A stretch of DNA of 64,000 nucleotides, taken from assembly GCA_007844125.1 (NCBI GenBank), contig CM017556.1, positions 72,288,193-72,352,192 on the forward strand, written 5' to 3'. Positions 35,501 through 47,734 of the stretch are shown one piece after another. Position numbers and translations under genes: made by a program. Position 1 is the stretch's first letter. Each line of letters begins with the position of its first letter. The notes beneath the pieces are model-generated. The model searched no databases and was not told the DNA's origin. It saw only the letters and a program-made list of their open reading frames with translations. The DNA comes from Sinonovacula constricta. Its lineage: Eukaryota; Mollusca; Bivalvia; Cardiida; Solecurtidae.

Positions 35501-38500
35501 GTAAAAGAGAGAAAAATCATTTGTAATACACACACACCAGTAACATATTGTTTCTAGACACAAAGAATAAGAATTTTAAATGGGATCTTGGTTTCTTGTG
35601 TAAAAAGATGTTAACAAGTCTTTCAGTATACATGCACAGGGATTTACCACCCTCTTTTATTTCAGGGGTCCACAGGACGATTGATCTACGTTAAACACAA
35701 TGACGCTATATTTAAATATACTTATGGTCATTCCAAGGGCCTTGACCGATAACTTAAACATGATACTGAAATATAACTAGTGTGGCTTCATAGAAACATG
35801 ACAAATGTCAAAATGTTAATGAGTTGCTTTTATTGCGCATTCTTGTGGCTAGAAACAGAAGTTACTTTGGACTATTATTCTGTGTCCATTTTCTGTGCAT
35901 ATAGGTCTGCAATTTGTGTATAGGATGCAGGATCCTGCATCTGGTAAATCCCTGCATATAATGTAACTAATGCAATGGCATTACTGGGCTTCCGTTCAAT
36001 TATTGAGCTTCCAATCAATTATCAATTCTCAAAACAAATACTTACCAAAATTTTACTAACTCTTATGTTGTCTACATTGAAGATATTCTTCTCTGATAAA
36101 ATTGAAACTGAAAAGACAGGAAAGACAAATTAAGAAACATTATCAAAATGGTGACTTCCACTTTAAAGTAAAATACAACATCTATGAAAATGGTATGCAT
36201 AATCAAAATACCAAAGTATTAATTTTACAACTTATTAAACAAAGCGCCATTAAACTTGATGAATTCAAACCTATTAAGTTTGTCTCCACCAGTTTTAAAA
36301 ATATCATGTTCCAATCTGCTTTTGTTCAATCACCCTCCATGATTTTGTCAAAACAAATGAAGTTACAACACTGCACTTTGTATCAGCTAACAAAATATTT
36401 AATTTGTTAGGATGGACATACAAAAACCACTACAAATACACAACCTCCTATTGTGTAGCAGATATGTAAAGGTGTAACAAATCTGGAACAAGATCAATCA
36501 TTAAACTATTTTTTCCAATAATTATGTACATGTGTAAAGACCTTTTCTGTGGAACATTTAGAAACAACCATAATGATCCTAAATTCATGACGACAACTCA
36601 AGTCTGCACTAGGTGCAGCACTTTTAAAGTGATGTGCCAAATTTCAGACATTAATCTTTACATACTAAGGAGAAATAGTCTTAAACTAGATTTCTTAGAC
36701 TTACTTAGGTATGACTAGTGAATACCTTAGAGAGAAAACACAAAATGGCTTACCACAAGCATCTGTGATGAGTTTGGAGAGGAAATCTTCATTGCCATAC
36801 TGTTTGCTCATGACGGAGGTTTTCAATGCTCGCTGAACTATGTCTTTGTTCTTCAGATCTTTCTGTTGTTCACATACCAGGTCTGATAAAAATATATCAT
36901 AAAATAATATATCACATACCAGGTCTGATTATATATATAAAATATATACAATTAAATTGAGGAAACATGCAATTAATTTAATAAAAATGCAAATTTAGTT
37001 TTTTGTTTTAACAACAAAAATTAGCCGTGACACAATGATAGTCATTAAAGAGATGTCCAGCTATAGTGGTGGAGGCAGACCAAACTGATCTGGGTCTTGG
37101 AGTCAAATAAGTAAGTCAGCAACTCTACTCATCTAGAATGGGTGCCATACATACTCAAGCCACCTTAACTACAGCAAAAATATATACTACTTAATTTTTT
37201 ATAGGAGAACTGTCATACTTCACAAGATGATGAAGCAAAAGTAATTCAGAGCTATATATATATGCTGTCTTTATGTTTAACTGCAGTACAAAAGAATATG
37301 CCATATTAGTAACTGAAAACAAAAATTACCAGGCAGGATGTCTAGTGCTTTCTTGACTGCAAACTCATAACCATCTGTCACTTCTGTTACAGACAAACCC
37401 TTAAAAGAAAGGCATATATAATAGAGAATATAATAGGAGTCAACACAAAAGACTATACGTTAAGATACAGCAAATCAGCAATTATGGTCATATTGGGGCC
37501 GTCCAGCTACAAAGGGCAGAGGAAGATCCCAGACAAATGTCTTGGTAGAACCACCGGCTCATGGCAGGTCACCAGCAGACCAGACTATATGGGTGTTTGA
37601 ACCCACAAGAAGAGGAGCTGAGGAGTTACTGGCCACTAACTGCTGCCAGGTGGGGGCACCAATTTTTAGTCCAGATGTGGCATTTCTTGGGCTTTATTTA
37701 TGCATTTATTTCTCCCCAGTTCGTCCAAAAATTATCTCAAAAGGGCCATTTTAATTATGACAATTGACAGTTCAGTTAAGAATATTTCTACACCAACTAA
37801 AGGAAGTATCAGATTGTCTATACAAAATACAATTAGCAAAACCACTGTTTCAGAGAAACTGAGCAAAGCTTCTGCATACACACAAGCTTTAATCTAAATA
37901 AAGACAATTTTGAAGACTACCTCATTTGTCAGAAGCATTTATAGTGAAAAACTTTCAATATTCTTTCTTTATAAATCTATAAATAACCATGATGGGGATT
38001 TCTGCTAAAAATATGTTATGTCCTGATATCTGATTGGATAATCCAGATGGTGCTATAACTTGATTATAAAAGATGTAAGATCTGCACCAAAAAAAGTTCT
38101 TGGGTAAAGCAGGTTTAAAAATATTTTTTGAACCAATTTAGATTTTTTGTAAACAATAAGTTTATGTTTTTGCAGCAATACAAAGTTAATCAGCAGTGTT
38201 TACTTAAATAAATGCAGATAACCACAATGAAAGCAGAAAATTGCCAAATGTCCTTGAAGCTTTTGGATTGACATTAAACTTTCAAGCAAATAAATAATGA
38301 TATTCTAAACATTATGCTGTGCACATACCATTCTGAGTAACATTTCAGCATGTGCTAGCAGAGAGCCAGCAAAGACAAGCACAAAGTTGGTTCCATCGCC
38401 CACTTCCTGTTCCTGTTGATGGGTAGCCAGGACCAACATCTTAGCTGCTGGATGTTGAACCTCCAGCTCGCTGAGGATTGTGGCAGCATCATTGGTCACA

Positions 38501-40733
38501 AACAGCTTCTCAAGATGGTTTATAACCATCTTATTTTGACCTGTTACAATTCAGAATGGTCATGAATTAACATTCTTAATGTTGATCTGTTTTTATTTTT
38601 CATTTTTTTATAGGTATACTGCTGCCATACAATCCTTGTTTTAACACATACAAGTGGTTGATGACCTGCCCATACAAATGTCTGGGAAGAAACACATGTC
38701 AGCTGCAATATACCTCATCTCAACCCCTCCCCCTCCCCCACCCCTCATGAAAATTTTAGCCCAAACATGGAATACATGAAGTTATTAAATACAAACATTT
38801 GTATTTCAAGGTACCCTATCGGTTTTGGCCATAAACAAGTAATTATTTTCATTGTACTGATAATATGCAATAAAATTATGTAATTAATAAAAGCTGAAAA
38901 AAAAAGCTCCAAAATGTGACCTTATGAAGTCTTAAATCCAGACTCACCAACAAAAATAAAGTATTAGCATATTTTTCTACTTTTGGAGGGAGACTCCCAC
39001 TTTTAAGGCTGAAAATGTGAAAATGTGGTTTTACACATTTTCAGAAATCTCCTACTTGGAAACTGCTAACTTCCATCTTTGTTCATAAAAAAGTAACTAA
39101 AAATAGCAAATCTCCCACTTTGCAAGTAAAAATTTCCCACTTTGGTCTCAGAAAAAAGTTCACATGTATGCATTAGTAAAGTGTTTCATGACTCAGGCAA
39201 GGTACTAGTTTTGAGTTTAAGGCATTGATAATCGCCTTCTTGAGAGCCCCCTGCCCATGATAAGAGAGGAATAAAAACATGCTGAGAGATCAGAGGACAG
39301 GGTCATATACATGGTATGGACTGTGTGCCACACTTGACACAAGGGCTTACTGCACTACTGTTGGCTAAACCACTAAAACCTGACCCAACTATTGAGACTG
39401 ATTAGCCAGGCAGAAGTATCAAATGTCTAATTCAAATGATCAATGCCTCTGATTGTAATGTTTTATAACTCTCTAATGCCAAAATGAGAAAACTACAGAA
39501 AGATTTAAAAAGTATAAAATATGATTGTCAATCTTCTTATTGTAACATAGGAAGAAAAAGGTGCAGCCTGTCATAGACTCGAACCAGGGACACTTTGCTT
39601 ACAGGGCAAATGCTCTACCGACTGAGCTAACCGGACCGCTTACACATTCTCTCTCTATCACCTGGCTACATATAATAAAAAATATCCTTTAAACAGCAAA
39701 GATACACTTTAAAAACACTGTTAAACCCATCAAGGTAATAGCCTCTATGTAAATAGAAAGTTGTAGTAAAACAAACCATGTGGTCCAAAAGCTGATCTAG
39801 TGGTATTTGACAGTTCTTTGCATGCATCTATGTTTCTGTAGACTGCCTCATCTAACCCAGAATAGTGCTGCAACCAAAAAAAGTATATGTGACCAAAATG
39901 TTGTAAATGTTGTAAATTTTAAAATGTTATTTTACTAAATGAATGAACCATTATAAAGTCCCTAACTAAGCAAAAAGATAAAGTAAAATGAGCAGGTATG
40001 TACAAGTTTATCTTTATAAAAATGTGTCAAATAGTTTGTTCTATACATGTTCTTATTGAAAATGACTGTTTTCCCATAACCTACAAAACTATGTTCACCA
40101 TCTATGAGTACAACACATAAATAAGGGCTCAAGATTTCTTGTCTAAAAAAATAGATGAACAGCAAGAACATACTTTTTAAAATCAACAAAAAAAAAGTAA
40201 TTTGTAAAAGCATCCTGAATTTTCTTTCATTAAAAAAAAACAACAAAACTTAAGTCAATTAAGCTAAAGCAATGACAAGGTCTGGACATGCATGGACCAT
40301 GACACAGTGAATGGCTAAATGGGACTTAAGTTGGATTCTTGTCCAGCAATAACAAATAAATGCTTCAATTAATAGAACAACAGCTGTATTTCAAACAGGA
40401 TGAATTATATAGTAAAGTCAAACTGACAATGATTCAAGTACAATAAACAAAGAGTGACAAAAGGAAAGTTTATTCTGAAAATATTCTGGAAAGATCTGTC
40501 AGTTACATGTGGTTGTAAGGATAACAACCGATGCGACCGAATGATCCGACTCACATGGGTTTTGATTTACTGTGTCCATATCCCTAAATCAGGCAAAATA
40601 AGACATTATTTCGAGCTTAACGGTTCGTAAATAGATCTAAAAAGAAAAAACTTATATAAAGCTTAAATTTTACCTTGGCCCCTTCTTTTAACATTTGGGC
40701 AAAGCCCGGAGCTTTCGGAACGTGCATCGCCAT
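29571..40733 (-). CDS. CCT8: T-complex protein 1 subunit theta (CCT8), complete, 16 exons
   Basis: Exons 5' to 3': 40733-40674, 39867-39777, 38540-38329, 37399-37330, 36882-36754, 36107-36046, 34487-34350, 34005-33934, 33637-33464, 33177-33090, 32426-32311, 31924-31853, 31212-31120, 30803-30732, 30226-30107, 29642-29571. They join in frame with GT/AG introns into 546 aa; vertebrate CCT8 is about 548. Theta subunit of the cytosolic chaperonin TRiC/CCT, which folds actin, tubulin and other proteins using ATP. Visible: the theta N-terminus ([17 protein letters not shown]), VTNDAATIL (65-73), nucleotide-loop GDGTN (98-102), [18 protein letters not shown] in the apical domain, NDGVNTF with the likely catalytic Asp394, the theta ending AGGPKP and an acidic tail. 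The conserved PGGGATE motif reads PGAGATE (410-416), a Gly-to-Ala change. The start has a strong Kozak context (AACATGG) and shares a 225-bp divergent promoter with macoilin. Confidence 0.98.
31534..31597 (-). repeat. Three copies of a 'ttaagcatgcactgttt' motif
   Basis: About 22-24-bp spacing; a minor tandem repeat in CCT8 intron 12. Confidence 0.7.
34881..34974. repeat. 30-bp tandem repeat, 3 copies
   Basis: 'gcaatcatcttctacatgta' + 'aactacagca' occurs at 34881, 34911 and 34941 (gcaaacatct in the third). It is in CCT8 intron 6. The rest of that intron (34488-36045) shows nothing further except a small duplicated 'aaccgagaatagggtgc' near 35316-35348. Confidence 0.85.
37484..37650 (-). mobile_element. 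SINE-like element of the dispersed TACCCAGACATTTGTCTGGG family
   Basis: Read on the - strand, it has a B-box-like 'gtgggttcaaacaccc', then 'ggttctaccaagacatttgt' and 'tgggatcttcctctg', then 'agctggacggccccaatatg'. This matches copies at 42.7-42.9, 47.4-47.6 and 53.4-53.6 kb. It sits in CCT8 intron 3 in the sense orientation of CCT8. No clear target-site duplication was recognised. Confidence 0.6.
39564..39636 (-). tRNA. Degenerate tRNA-Thr(TGT)-like sequence with Pol III terminator, in CCT8 intron 2
   Basis: Read on the - strand: A-box 'tagctcagtcgg', D stem GCTC/GAGC, a perfect 5-bp anticodon stem TTTGC/GCAAA around a loop CCTGTAA (anticodon TGT), and B-box 'ggttcgagtc'. A TTTTT Pol III terminator lies at 39559-39555. 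The acceptor stem (GTCCGGT with ACAGGCT) has mismatches, the T stem has one mismatch and position 33 is C instead of T. It is therefore more likely a tRNA pseudogene or SINE head than a working tRNA. Confidence 0.5.
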
Positions 40734-40958
40734 GTTGAGACTTATTTTGTTTCCCACAATCCCTTAGAAACACCGCAAAATGACGGCAATGTTTCGTCAA
40801 ACATCGGCCGCCCGAGCATAACCGAATAGCTGTCAATACATTGCGCATGTCTGGATTATACACGAACAGACTTCCAGGTTTTCCGGAACGATATTATTCT
40901 GTAAATTTAAGGCTCTTACTTAGCAAAAACAGTGAAAGCCTTGTTTTCCTGAAGGATA
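40734..40958. promoter_or_regulatory. Divergent (bidirectional) promoter of CCT8 and macoilin
   Basis: Only 225 bp separate the CCT8 start codon (- strand) from the macoilin start codon (+ strand), so both promoters and 5'UTRs must fit here. There is no TATA box at a fitting position. Motifs seen by eye: 'ttcccacaatcccttag' at 40751-40767, resembling ZNF143/SBS sites; TGCGCATG at 40842-40849, an NRF1-like half site; and TTCCGGAA at 40881-40888, which is both an ETS palindrome and an inverted TTCnnGAA heat-shock pair, with another TTCC in phase 10 bp upstream. These motif assignments are inference. Confidence 0.75.
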
Positions 40959-43900
40959 ATGAAGAGACCTAGAAATGCGGATTGTGCTAAATTACGAAGA
41001 CCTATGAAAAGGAGTAAAATTAGTGACGGATTTTACGGAAGGTTAGACCATATTTTTCAATATGGCAGCACGATGAGTCTGAATTTGCATCAATGGCAAG
41101 AAAAATGACATTTTTGCAGTAACACGCCGATTGACTTAAGCATTGTACACATCTGATATTTTTGTATTTGGTGTATCGATCGGACTTTATTAAGAGGGCT
41201 TCACAACTTGAAAACTGAATATTGACATTTTTAAATGAATGGTTACTTAGACAACCGAATGCTGACCTCAAAATCTGATCCAAATTTTAATGATTCTGTA
41301 ATTTTAAATTGCTTTAACCTTGTTGCTGTTAAAAACTAATATATTAAAGTTTTAAATGATGATTTAAAATTTCAATTGAGAAGATTTCACAACCAAGAGA
41401 AATCCATCATTTCAAATTTTGGATAATTTTTTTTTTAGTATTGACAATTATGCCGTTTGGACGCTCACCTGTTTGACAGCATTTTTTCTTTTGTCAAAAG
41501 CCGTGTCGTTACTTCATGTGAAGTTTTATATAGCAATTTTTTTTCTTTTTTTGTATAACGCTGTGTGTATTTCATATCGGCTTTTGTTATGGCAGTTAAT
41601 GTTGCTCATGCGCAGAGCACAGATATCTGACTTGTATAATTTTCTTCTTCTCATAGTGCTATAAACATAACCAGGGTTGCTATTTGATTGTTGTTATTTT
41701 TGTGAGATGTATGAATTATAAAATCCTGACTCATACATCTCATACAAGCGTGATGGGTTGAGAAAGAAAAAATCATTCCTGTTTTCATGCATTTTTTTAA
41801 GCATGAAACAAACATTTACGTTTTTCCTATTAGAGCGGCCATCTATGTAGAGAAATAATTACCTGTGAACCCATATTTTAAAGACATTTGTCAGGTATAT
41901 TTGAATGTGACATGACTTAATAAAATAGTAAAAACTTAAAGTGTATTATACATTACATGTTAACTGTGTATTTTAAGATGTATTTGCATAATTTTGCATA
42001 GAAAAGTTTTGACAGTACTCTCCATCAACAGTGTGGGCTAACTTGTTTCAATTTTAACAGTTTTTCAATATAAAATTGAAAAGTCCTACTGTGAGATATG
42101 GTAAATGGATTCTGCTAATAAGGTGCCCAGTGAGTCTTAATATAACAATATACTGCAACCCATAGTCAGAAATAAAAAAAAAACTACATTCTAGAGGAGC
42201 CAATCTCAAAGGTGTTTCTACCAAACCAACGTAGTGGGTCACTTTTGACCAGGTGGCACGTTGTTAAGTATTCCAAAAACTGATAACAGGATAATATTTT
42301 TATAGACATTAGGTAATCTCAATCTTATACTGCAATATGGCAATGCCTTTAACTGTTAGATCATGTGCAACTAATGGACATTTAATTATCTGTAAATCCA
42401 TGTTTATAATAAACTTAAGTACCTAACTTATTTAAAACAAAATAGCAACATGATACTCAGCGCTGACGCTTTTTCTGTAGAATCTGCTCTTCTTATTTAT
42501 TAGATCAGGTATAAGGTATGTCCTTACTTATTCAACTGTAAGTAAGTCAATCCGAAACATTAATAAGCATGCCTGATATTTGGTTTAAAGTGTCAATTAG
42601 TGTAATAGATGACCATACACAAATATGTGTATTTATTATACAGTGGTCCAATTAAGTGAATAATTGCTTCAAGGGATTAACATGAGTATCAGTTTGTTGT
42701 ACAGATTTCAATCTGACTTTGGCCTCATTGTTCAAGTGACTTGTACAAATGTGGGTTCGAGTCCTGGTCAAGTCAAGAACTAGCGTGGGAAGGTTGAGGG
42801 GTTTTTTTTCAGCTTACCTACAGTGCACTAGTGGTTCTACCCAGTCAAAAGTCTGGGGTATTTCTCCATCAAACATTAGCTGGACAATACCAGTATGACC
42901 ATAACTGTGTTGGTGGGGTGTTAAAACTACTCTGAATTCTCTTAATATTTTTACTGGATAGGTTGATGTATCTGTAGTAGCTTGTACATTCTTAAAGTTC
43001 GGATCCGATGTAACATGGTTTGTTTATACAACTGAAAAATTAGAAATCTTCATTGTGGGAAGTAATTTAAAAGAAACAACTTCTTCATTCTTTAACTACA
43101 AGTTGTTTTGTGTTTTTATATTCACTGCCCTGATACACGATTGCAGGGCTTAGTAACATGATGTGCATGCAACATCGTCTAGCTCACCATTCGGTCTCCA
43201 TTTGTCTCAACTCACATTCACCAATCTTTGCAAGCCAATGTAAACCAGTCACAAAACCAATGAATTTACGTGTTTGTTGTAATTGACAAATTTGTTTCAA
43301 TTTTATCGTCTTTTGTAATTAAAGATACGTAGATTAGTTCAATTAATTCAATTACATAAATCATTAAGATTAGTTCAAACAATTGAATATTAAAAACTTA
43401 ATAATAAAAAATAATTTTATTATTAAAAATTGTGACATTGCCTCATATCAAGCAGGGTTCGACGTTTACTTTTTTGAGAGCTGGACCAGTGGTCCAGTAA
43501 CTTAGAAAACTTACTAGACCTGATCTAAACTGGACTAGACCAAAATGTAAAACACATAATACACATATAATACACATACAAGTCATACTTAAATTTGGAC
43601 TGTTTGTGAGATGGGGACCTGCAGCCTTAATAAAATTTTAATTGAAATAATTTTATCTGCAATATGTTACTTTTATCACATGTAAATACTTTTTATATTT
43701 ATTTTTATTCAGGCAAGTTAAAATCTTGGTTAGGCAACTTCTGGAAGGTTATCTAACTGGGCTACCACACCCAAAAGTTAATGTCGTGCTCTGGAATGGT
43801 CAGAATATTTAACAAATTTGCTATATGTTTTTTGTAAGTTGTAAATCTTGAACCTCCAAAGATATCTGTTGCATGGTTTATTGCATTATTATCTTCTTTT

Positions 43901-45050
43901 TTCCCCATATCTCTTTAAATTATATTTAAATACACTTTATACATAGAATAGTCATGATTAATTATATACCATAATACATACACTTTTGTGTTTTGGGGTG
44001 TGTTTTTATGTCTGTTAAGCTTTCATTCACCAATTGTTTTAGTTACACACTATTATACAGTCAATTAGGACTTCAAATTCCTAATAAATATTGGGGTACA
44101 AAGGTTACCTATATGACTGTTCAATAGTTTGTTTGCCTTTTAATATACACACTGACATTTGACCTAGTAGGCCATAGTGTCACGGAATGTATTGATTGTA
44201 AGGGTCTCGCATTCTCAGGTCTTTGTTCTGGCATCTCTATTGATTTGCCTTGGTCCCTGATTCCTTGCCTGCTATCACCCTCAGGGTATTCCTTGACAAC
44301 AGCCTCAATACAGGGGATAATTGGAAGCATTAGGTGTAGTTTTCCCGCTACAGTTGTACTGCTTTCTATTTAACACCTCCATTCAGCAGTCACACCTTCA
44401 CATCCTGCATCATTAATTTTGTCACCCCAAGATAGAATAGTTTTAGATGACAAACACATGTAACAGAATCCCTTAGAGCAAAAAGACCTTTAAGCTAATT
44501 GAGTTCTTGTTAATAAGTCAAATAGAAAAAAGTTATGTCAAATTTGTACAGAACTGAGAAATGTTGTGTGTCCAGTCTGCTTTCTTTTTAGTATTTTGTT
44601 GTTGAAAAAGTTGGAATGCAGTTATTAGCTAATTAAGTTGGGGTAGTTATATCTGCATCAGGGAAATAATGCTGACTCAATTTGGTAGCCACCTCATCCA
44701 GATATGCATTGTAATCCAGCAAGTCCTTAACCTCATGTGTGTTACTCAAATTGTAGGTCCTTCCTTATAATAGCGTATATGATTACAAAGTATATTATTA
44801 AAGAACTTGCCTTGATCAGAGTTTAGTCACTGATCATTTATAAAATAATATTGTAACATTAGATTGCCTGTCTAATCTTAATCAACATTTGCCTTATATT
44901 TGCTACAGCACGTTCCTGTATATGAAGTTCCTAATGGTGTGGGCTCTAGTCCTGATGGCAGATTTCATCGTGGAGTTTCGCTTTGAGTACCTGTGGCCCT
45001 TCTGGCTGCTAGTCCGTAGTGTTTACGACTCTTTCAAGTTCCAGGGACTG
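40959..45050 (+). CDS. MACO1: Macoilin, exons 1-2 (partial: 3' exons not found)
   Basis: Exon 1, 40959-41041, encodes the basic N-terminus (MKRPRNADCAKLRRPMKRSK...) and ends in phase 2. Exon 2, 44909-45050, completes the Ser codon and encodes STFLYMKFLMVWALVLMAD followed by EFRFEYLWPFWLLVRSVYDS and FKFQGL, ending in phase 0 at a GTGAGT donor. This is the strongly conserved start of macoilin (TMEM57): a cytosolic basic segment and the first transmembrane helices. Macoilin is a multi-pass ER membrane protein with a coiled-coil C-terminus, linked to neuronal function in C. elegans. The next expected exon (more transmembrane helices) was not found in the following 19 kb. Either intron 2 is very long, or the scaffold is misjoined at the gap at 47635. 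Confidence 0.93.
42718..42935 (+). mobile_element. SINE-like element, longest copy of the dispersed family
   Basis: B-box-like 'gtgggttcgagtcctgg' at about 42752-42768, then 'agtggttctacccagtcaaa', 'agtctggggtatttctcca', 'agctggacaataccagtatg', and the tail 'gttggtggggtgttaaaac'. The tRNA-type B box and the gttggtggg...ttaa tail fit a bivalve SINE. It lies in macoilin intron 1. No target-site duplication was identified. Confidence 0.65.
42936..44908. other. Rest of macoilin intron 1, no recognisable features
   Basis: AT-rich, with a GC-richer patch at about 44140-44345 that could be an old insertion. No coding family was recognised. Confidence 0.35.
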
Positions 45051-45959
45051 GTGAGTTACTATAACAACTGTTGTCATGATCATACTTGAGACAGGAGACT
45101 TGTCATGCAGAAACAGCCCTCATGATGACACTCATTTTTATTCTAATCAAATTTTCAGCAAGGGCTTTTAGCAAAAATATGCTGTTTAATGTATTTAAAT
45201 TAGATGTTTTATAATTAAGTATTTATTGTACGGAGTAAGATAGAAGGCTGAAAGGGGAAAACAATCGATAAAAATTACATACTCAAAATGGCATAACTTA
45301 ATTAACATATTCTTACTTTTTTCCAATATGATAATGTAGAAGCAATTAAACTTTCACATTTAGTAAAAATATTCATTATTCACTTGTTTTGCTTGTCCAA
45401 CATTACATGTATAAAGCACAAAAAAAAACACAACAACATTTCAGGATACACTCCAATGTGATCTTATCTCAAGTATATTCATGTTGAATTCTCAAATTGT
45501 TGTCAAGTGAGGATGGGTGCACAGTAGCACTAGCTGTCATGAGAGATAATGTTATTATGCTGATGTATGACAGTAGGCCTCTTTTGTTTTGATAACTAGA
45601 AATGGTTTAAACTTGGTAGTAGTATTCTCCATGTTGACTAAATGACTTTTATTCATTTGGGGTCTTCAATAGGATGACTCATACTTAAGATCAAAATGAT
45701 CTTCAATGAATTTATGGTTTCTAACTTATACCTGCAGATTGCCTTAAGCTTAATTCATCAAATTTGTTTGTACCGGGTACATTGGTTATGATTAGTAGAT
45801 GACACCTATAGGTTTGGGGGTCAATGGGGCAAAGGTTAAGGTCACATTGACCATGAGTGTGATTTTGTTTCCATTGAGACAGCATGATTTTAAAGTAATA
45901 TGGTTTCAGCTTAAATTTAAAGCAAAATTTCTTGAACTTGTTCGAACATTGATTATGAT

Positions 45960-46215
45960 GAGGGGACTGGACCTGGTAGTGATGTAAGGCCGGCCTCGGG
46001 TTTCGATCCAGGGCAGAGCAACATACCAAAAGTTGTTAAAATATGATAGTGGTATACCTCCATTGCTTCAGCTCAAGCAAATATTAATATTCAGTTCCAC
46101 AAGGCTGGGTCGGCTCTGTCAGGATTAATGTGACTGGGTATGGTCTCATGCTAGGTGTTAATAGGCATGCTAAACACCGTGAACACCGGACTATATCTGC
46201 TTCAGGTGGACACAT
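45960..46215 (+). mobile_element. Possible SINE-like repeat with B-box motif
   Basis: 'gggtttcgatccagggcaga' resembles a Pol III B box. It is followed by 'agtggtatacctccattgct' and 'gctcaagcaaatatt', which recur in diverged form at 59950-59995. This suggests a second dispersed family. The boundaries are uncertain and no target-site duplication was found. Confidence 0.45.
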
Positions 46216-47431
46216 CCCCGTGAAATAACTGAAATGGAGTCAAATAAAACCCCAGAGAAGTTGTAGGATCATGCAAGAGATGGATATTTGTATTTAATAT
46301 CCTCAATACTAGCATCCAATTCTGTACTGTACCATGACCAGCGTTTATGTGTTAATTTCTCATAATAATTATGCCTTGTGTTCATCTTCACTAAAATAAT
46401 GACACATTATGCTCATAACAATGCCTGTTTGTGTAACAGGAACCATCCAACCTTGTAACATACATCAGAAGCTATGTTTGTTATTGACGAACTGCTGAAA
46501 GTTGATATTCTGATACTCCCAAATAGATGTCAGAATATGATTTACCTTAACAGCTTATTAATTATTTTTTTCTACTTTTTTCCACTGATGGTGATCAATG
46601 AAGAAAACTATTTAAACATTGTTTTTCATAAATGATTTTTTTTTATAAATGTATGCAAGATTGGACTATGAGGTTTGTTTGGTGTTCCTTCATGGAACTG
46701 TAAGAAACAGATGTGGAAGTTGTTTTAGATCTTAACAATTGCTTATTACTTCAACCATTAATAGCTTTTTGTAAGAGCAGAAACAGTTGTAGCACACGGA
46801 GGAATGATTTTCTTCCTTCTGTTATCTGATGAGTCAAAATCTGACTTCCTTCGTCATTTGGTACATGTACAAGCAGAAATGCAATCCCAATGTTATAAGT
46901 AAGTTGCACTTGTTGTGTTAATTAGTTTCCTCTTGTGTAATTGGATATTATGTATAGTTGAAGGATAACTTATATAGGAAATTTTATTCCATGTAGTGTC
47001 ACAAAAATGAAATTAATATCCTACCTGGTTTCAGATTGAGCTCATTACTTGCTACCTGTCTTCTTTACTACAAACATACTTATTTATCCTGTTGTTTTTC
47101 CTGTTGCTCTGCATTTAGGTCCAGAAAAATTTGTCCATTAAGTGTTGTAAAATTCTACTGAGATAATGATTTTTTTCAATCACCAACTATGAAGTCCATT
47201 TTATTTTTAATATACACTCATCCATATAAAGTAGGTTAAACATAAGCTGTTATTTAACCAAAATAAAGAATCTTCTTTCTGTAAAGCACTTTATAGCTTA
47301 CATTAAAATGTCTGATCACTGCATTAATACATTGATCTGAAGTAAATGTTCCAGTGGTGAGTTTTTTTACAGTTGTAGAACAAAAAATCCATAAAATTTC
47401 TACAGGAAATACCTTGTAATAGGCTACTTAG
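46216..47431. other. Macoilin intron 2, no recognisable features
   Basis: AT-rich. A 'ctgatgagtcaaaatctgac' hairpin near 46827 was considered as a hammerhead ribozyme and rejected. Confidence 0.35.
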
Positions 47432-47575
47432 CCTCTCACTACATGGGTTTAAGTTCCTTTCAGGGCAAAGGAGACATTGTGGGAAGGTCTTCTAGCTCTG
47501 GTGGTTCTACCCAGACATTTGTTTGAGGGTCTTCCTCCAACAAAATAGCAGAACATTGCTATAATTATCATAATT
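47432..47575 (+). mobile_element. SINE-like element of the dispersed TACCCAGACATTTGTCTGGG family
   Basis: 'gcctctcactacatgggttt' then 'ggtggttctacccagacatt' and 'gtcttcctccaacaaaatag'. The first phrase is shared almost exactly with the copy at 53405. The copy ends about 60 bp before the assembly gap. Confidence 0.6.
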
Positions 47576-47634
47576 GGTCGTAATATATTGGGAAACAAAC
47601 ATTTAAAATAATTCTATGAGACAAACTTAGATAT

Positions 47635-47734
47635 NNNNNNNNNNNNNNNNNNNNNNNNNNNNNNNNNNNNNNNNNNNNNNNNNNNNNNNNNNNNNNNNNN
47701 NNNNNNNNNNNNNNNNNNNNNNNNNNNNNNNNNN
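47635..47734. other. Assembly gap (100 N)
   Basis: Exactly 100 N, the usual placeholder for a gap of unknown size. It sits at the left edge of the 51-bp tandem array, so the array is probably the cause of the break. Confidence 0.99.

Noticed and set aside
41419..41664. Small hydrophobic + strand frame (81 codons) in macoilin intron 1
   Set aside because: Its hydrophobicity follows from T-rich sequence; no start context, splice link or family match supports it.
46823..46860. Hammerhead ribozyme core (ctgatgag with a GTCA/TGAC stem)
   Set aside because: The obligatory GAAA after stem II is missing (TTCC follows) and no matching stems I and III were found.
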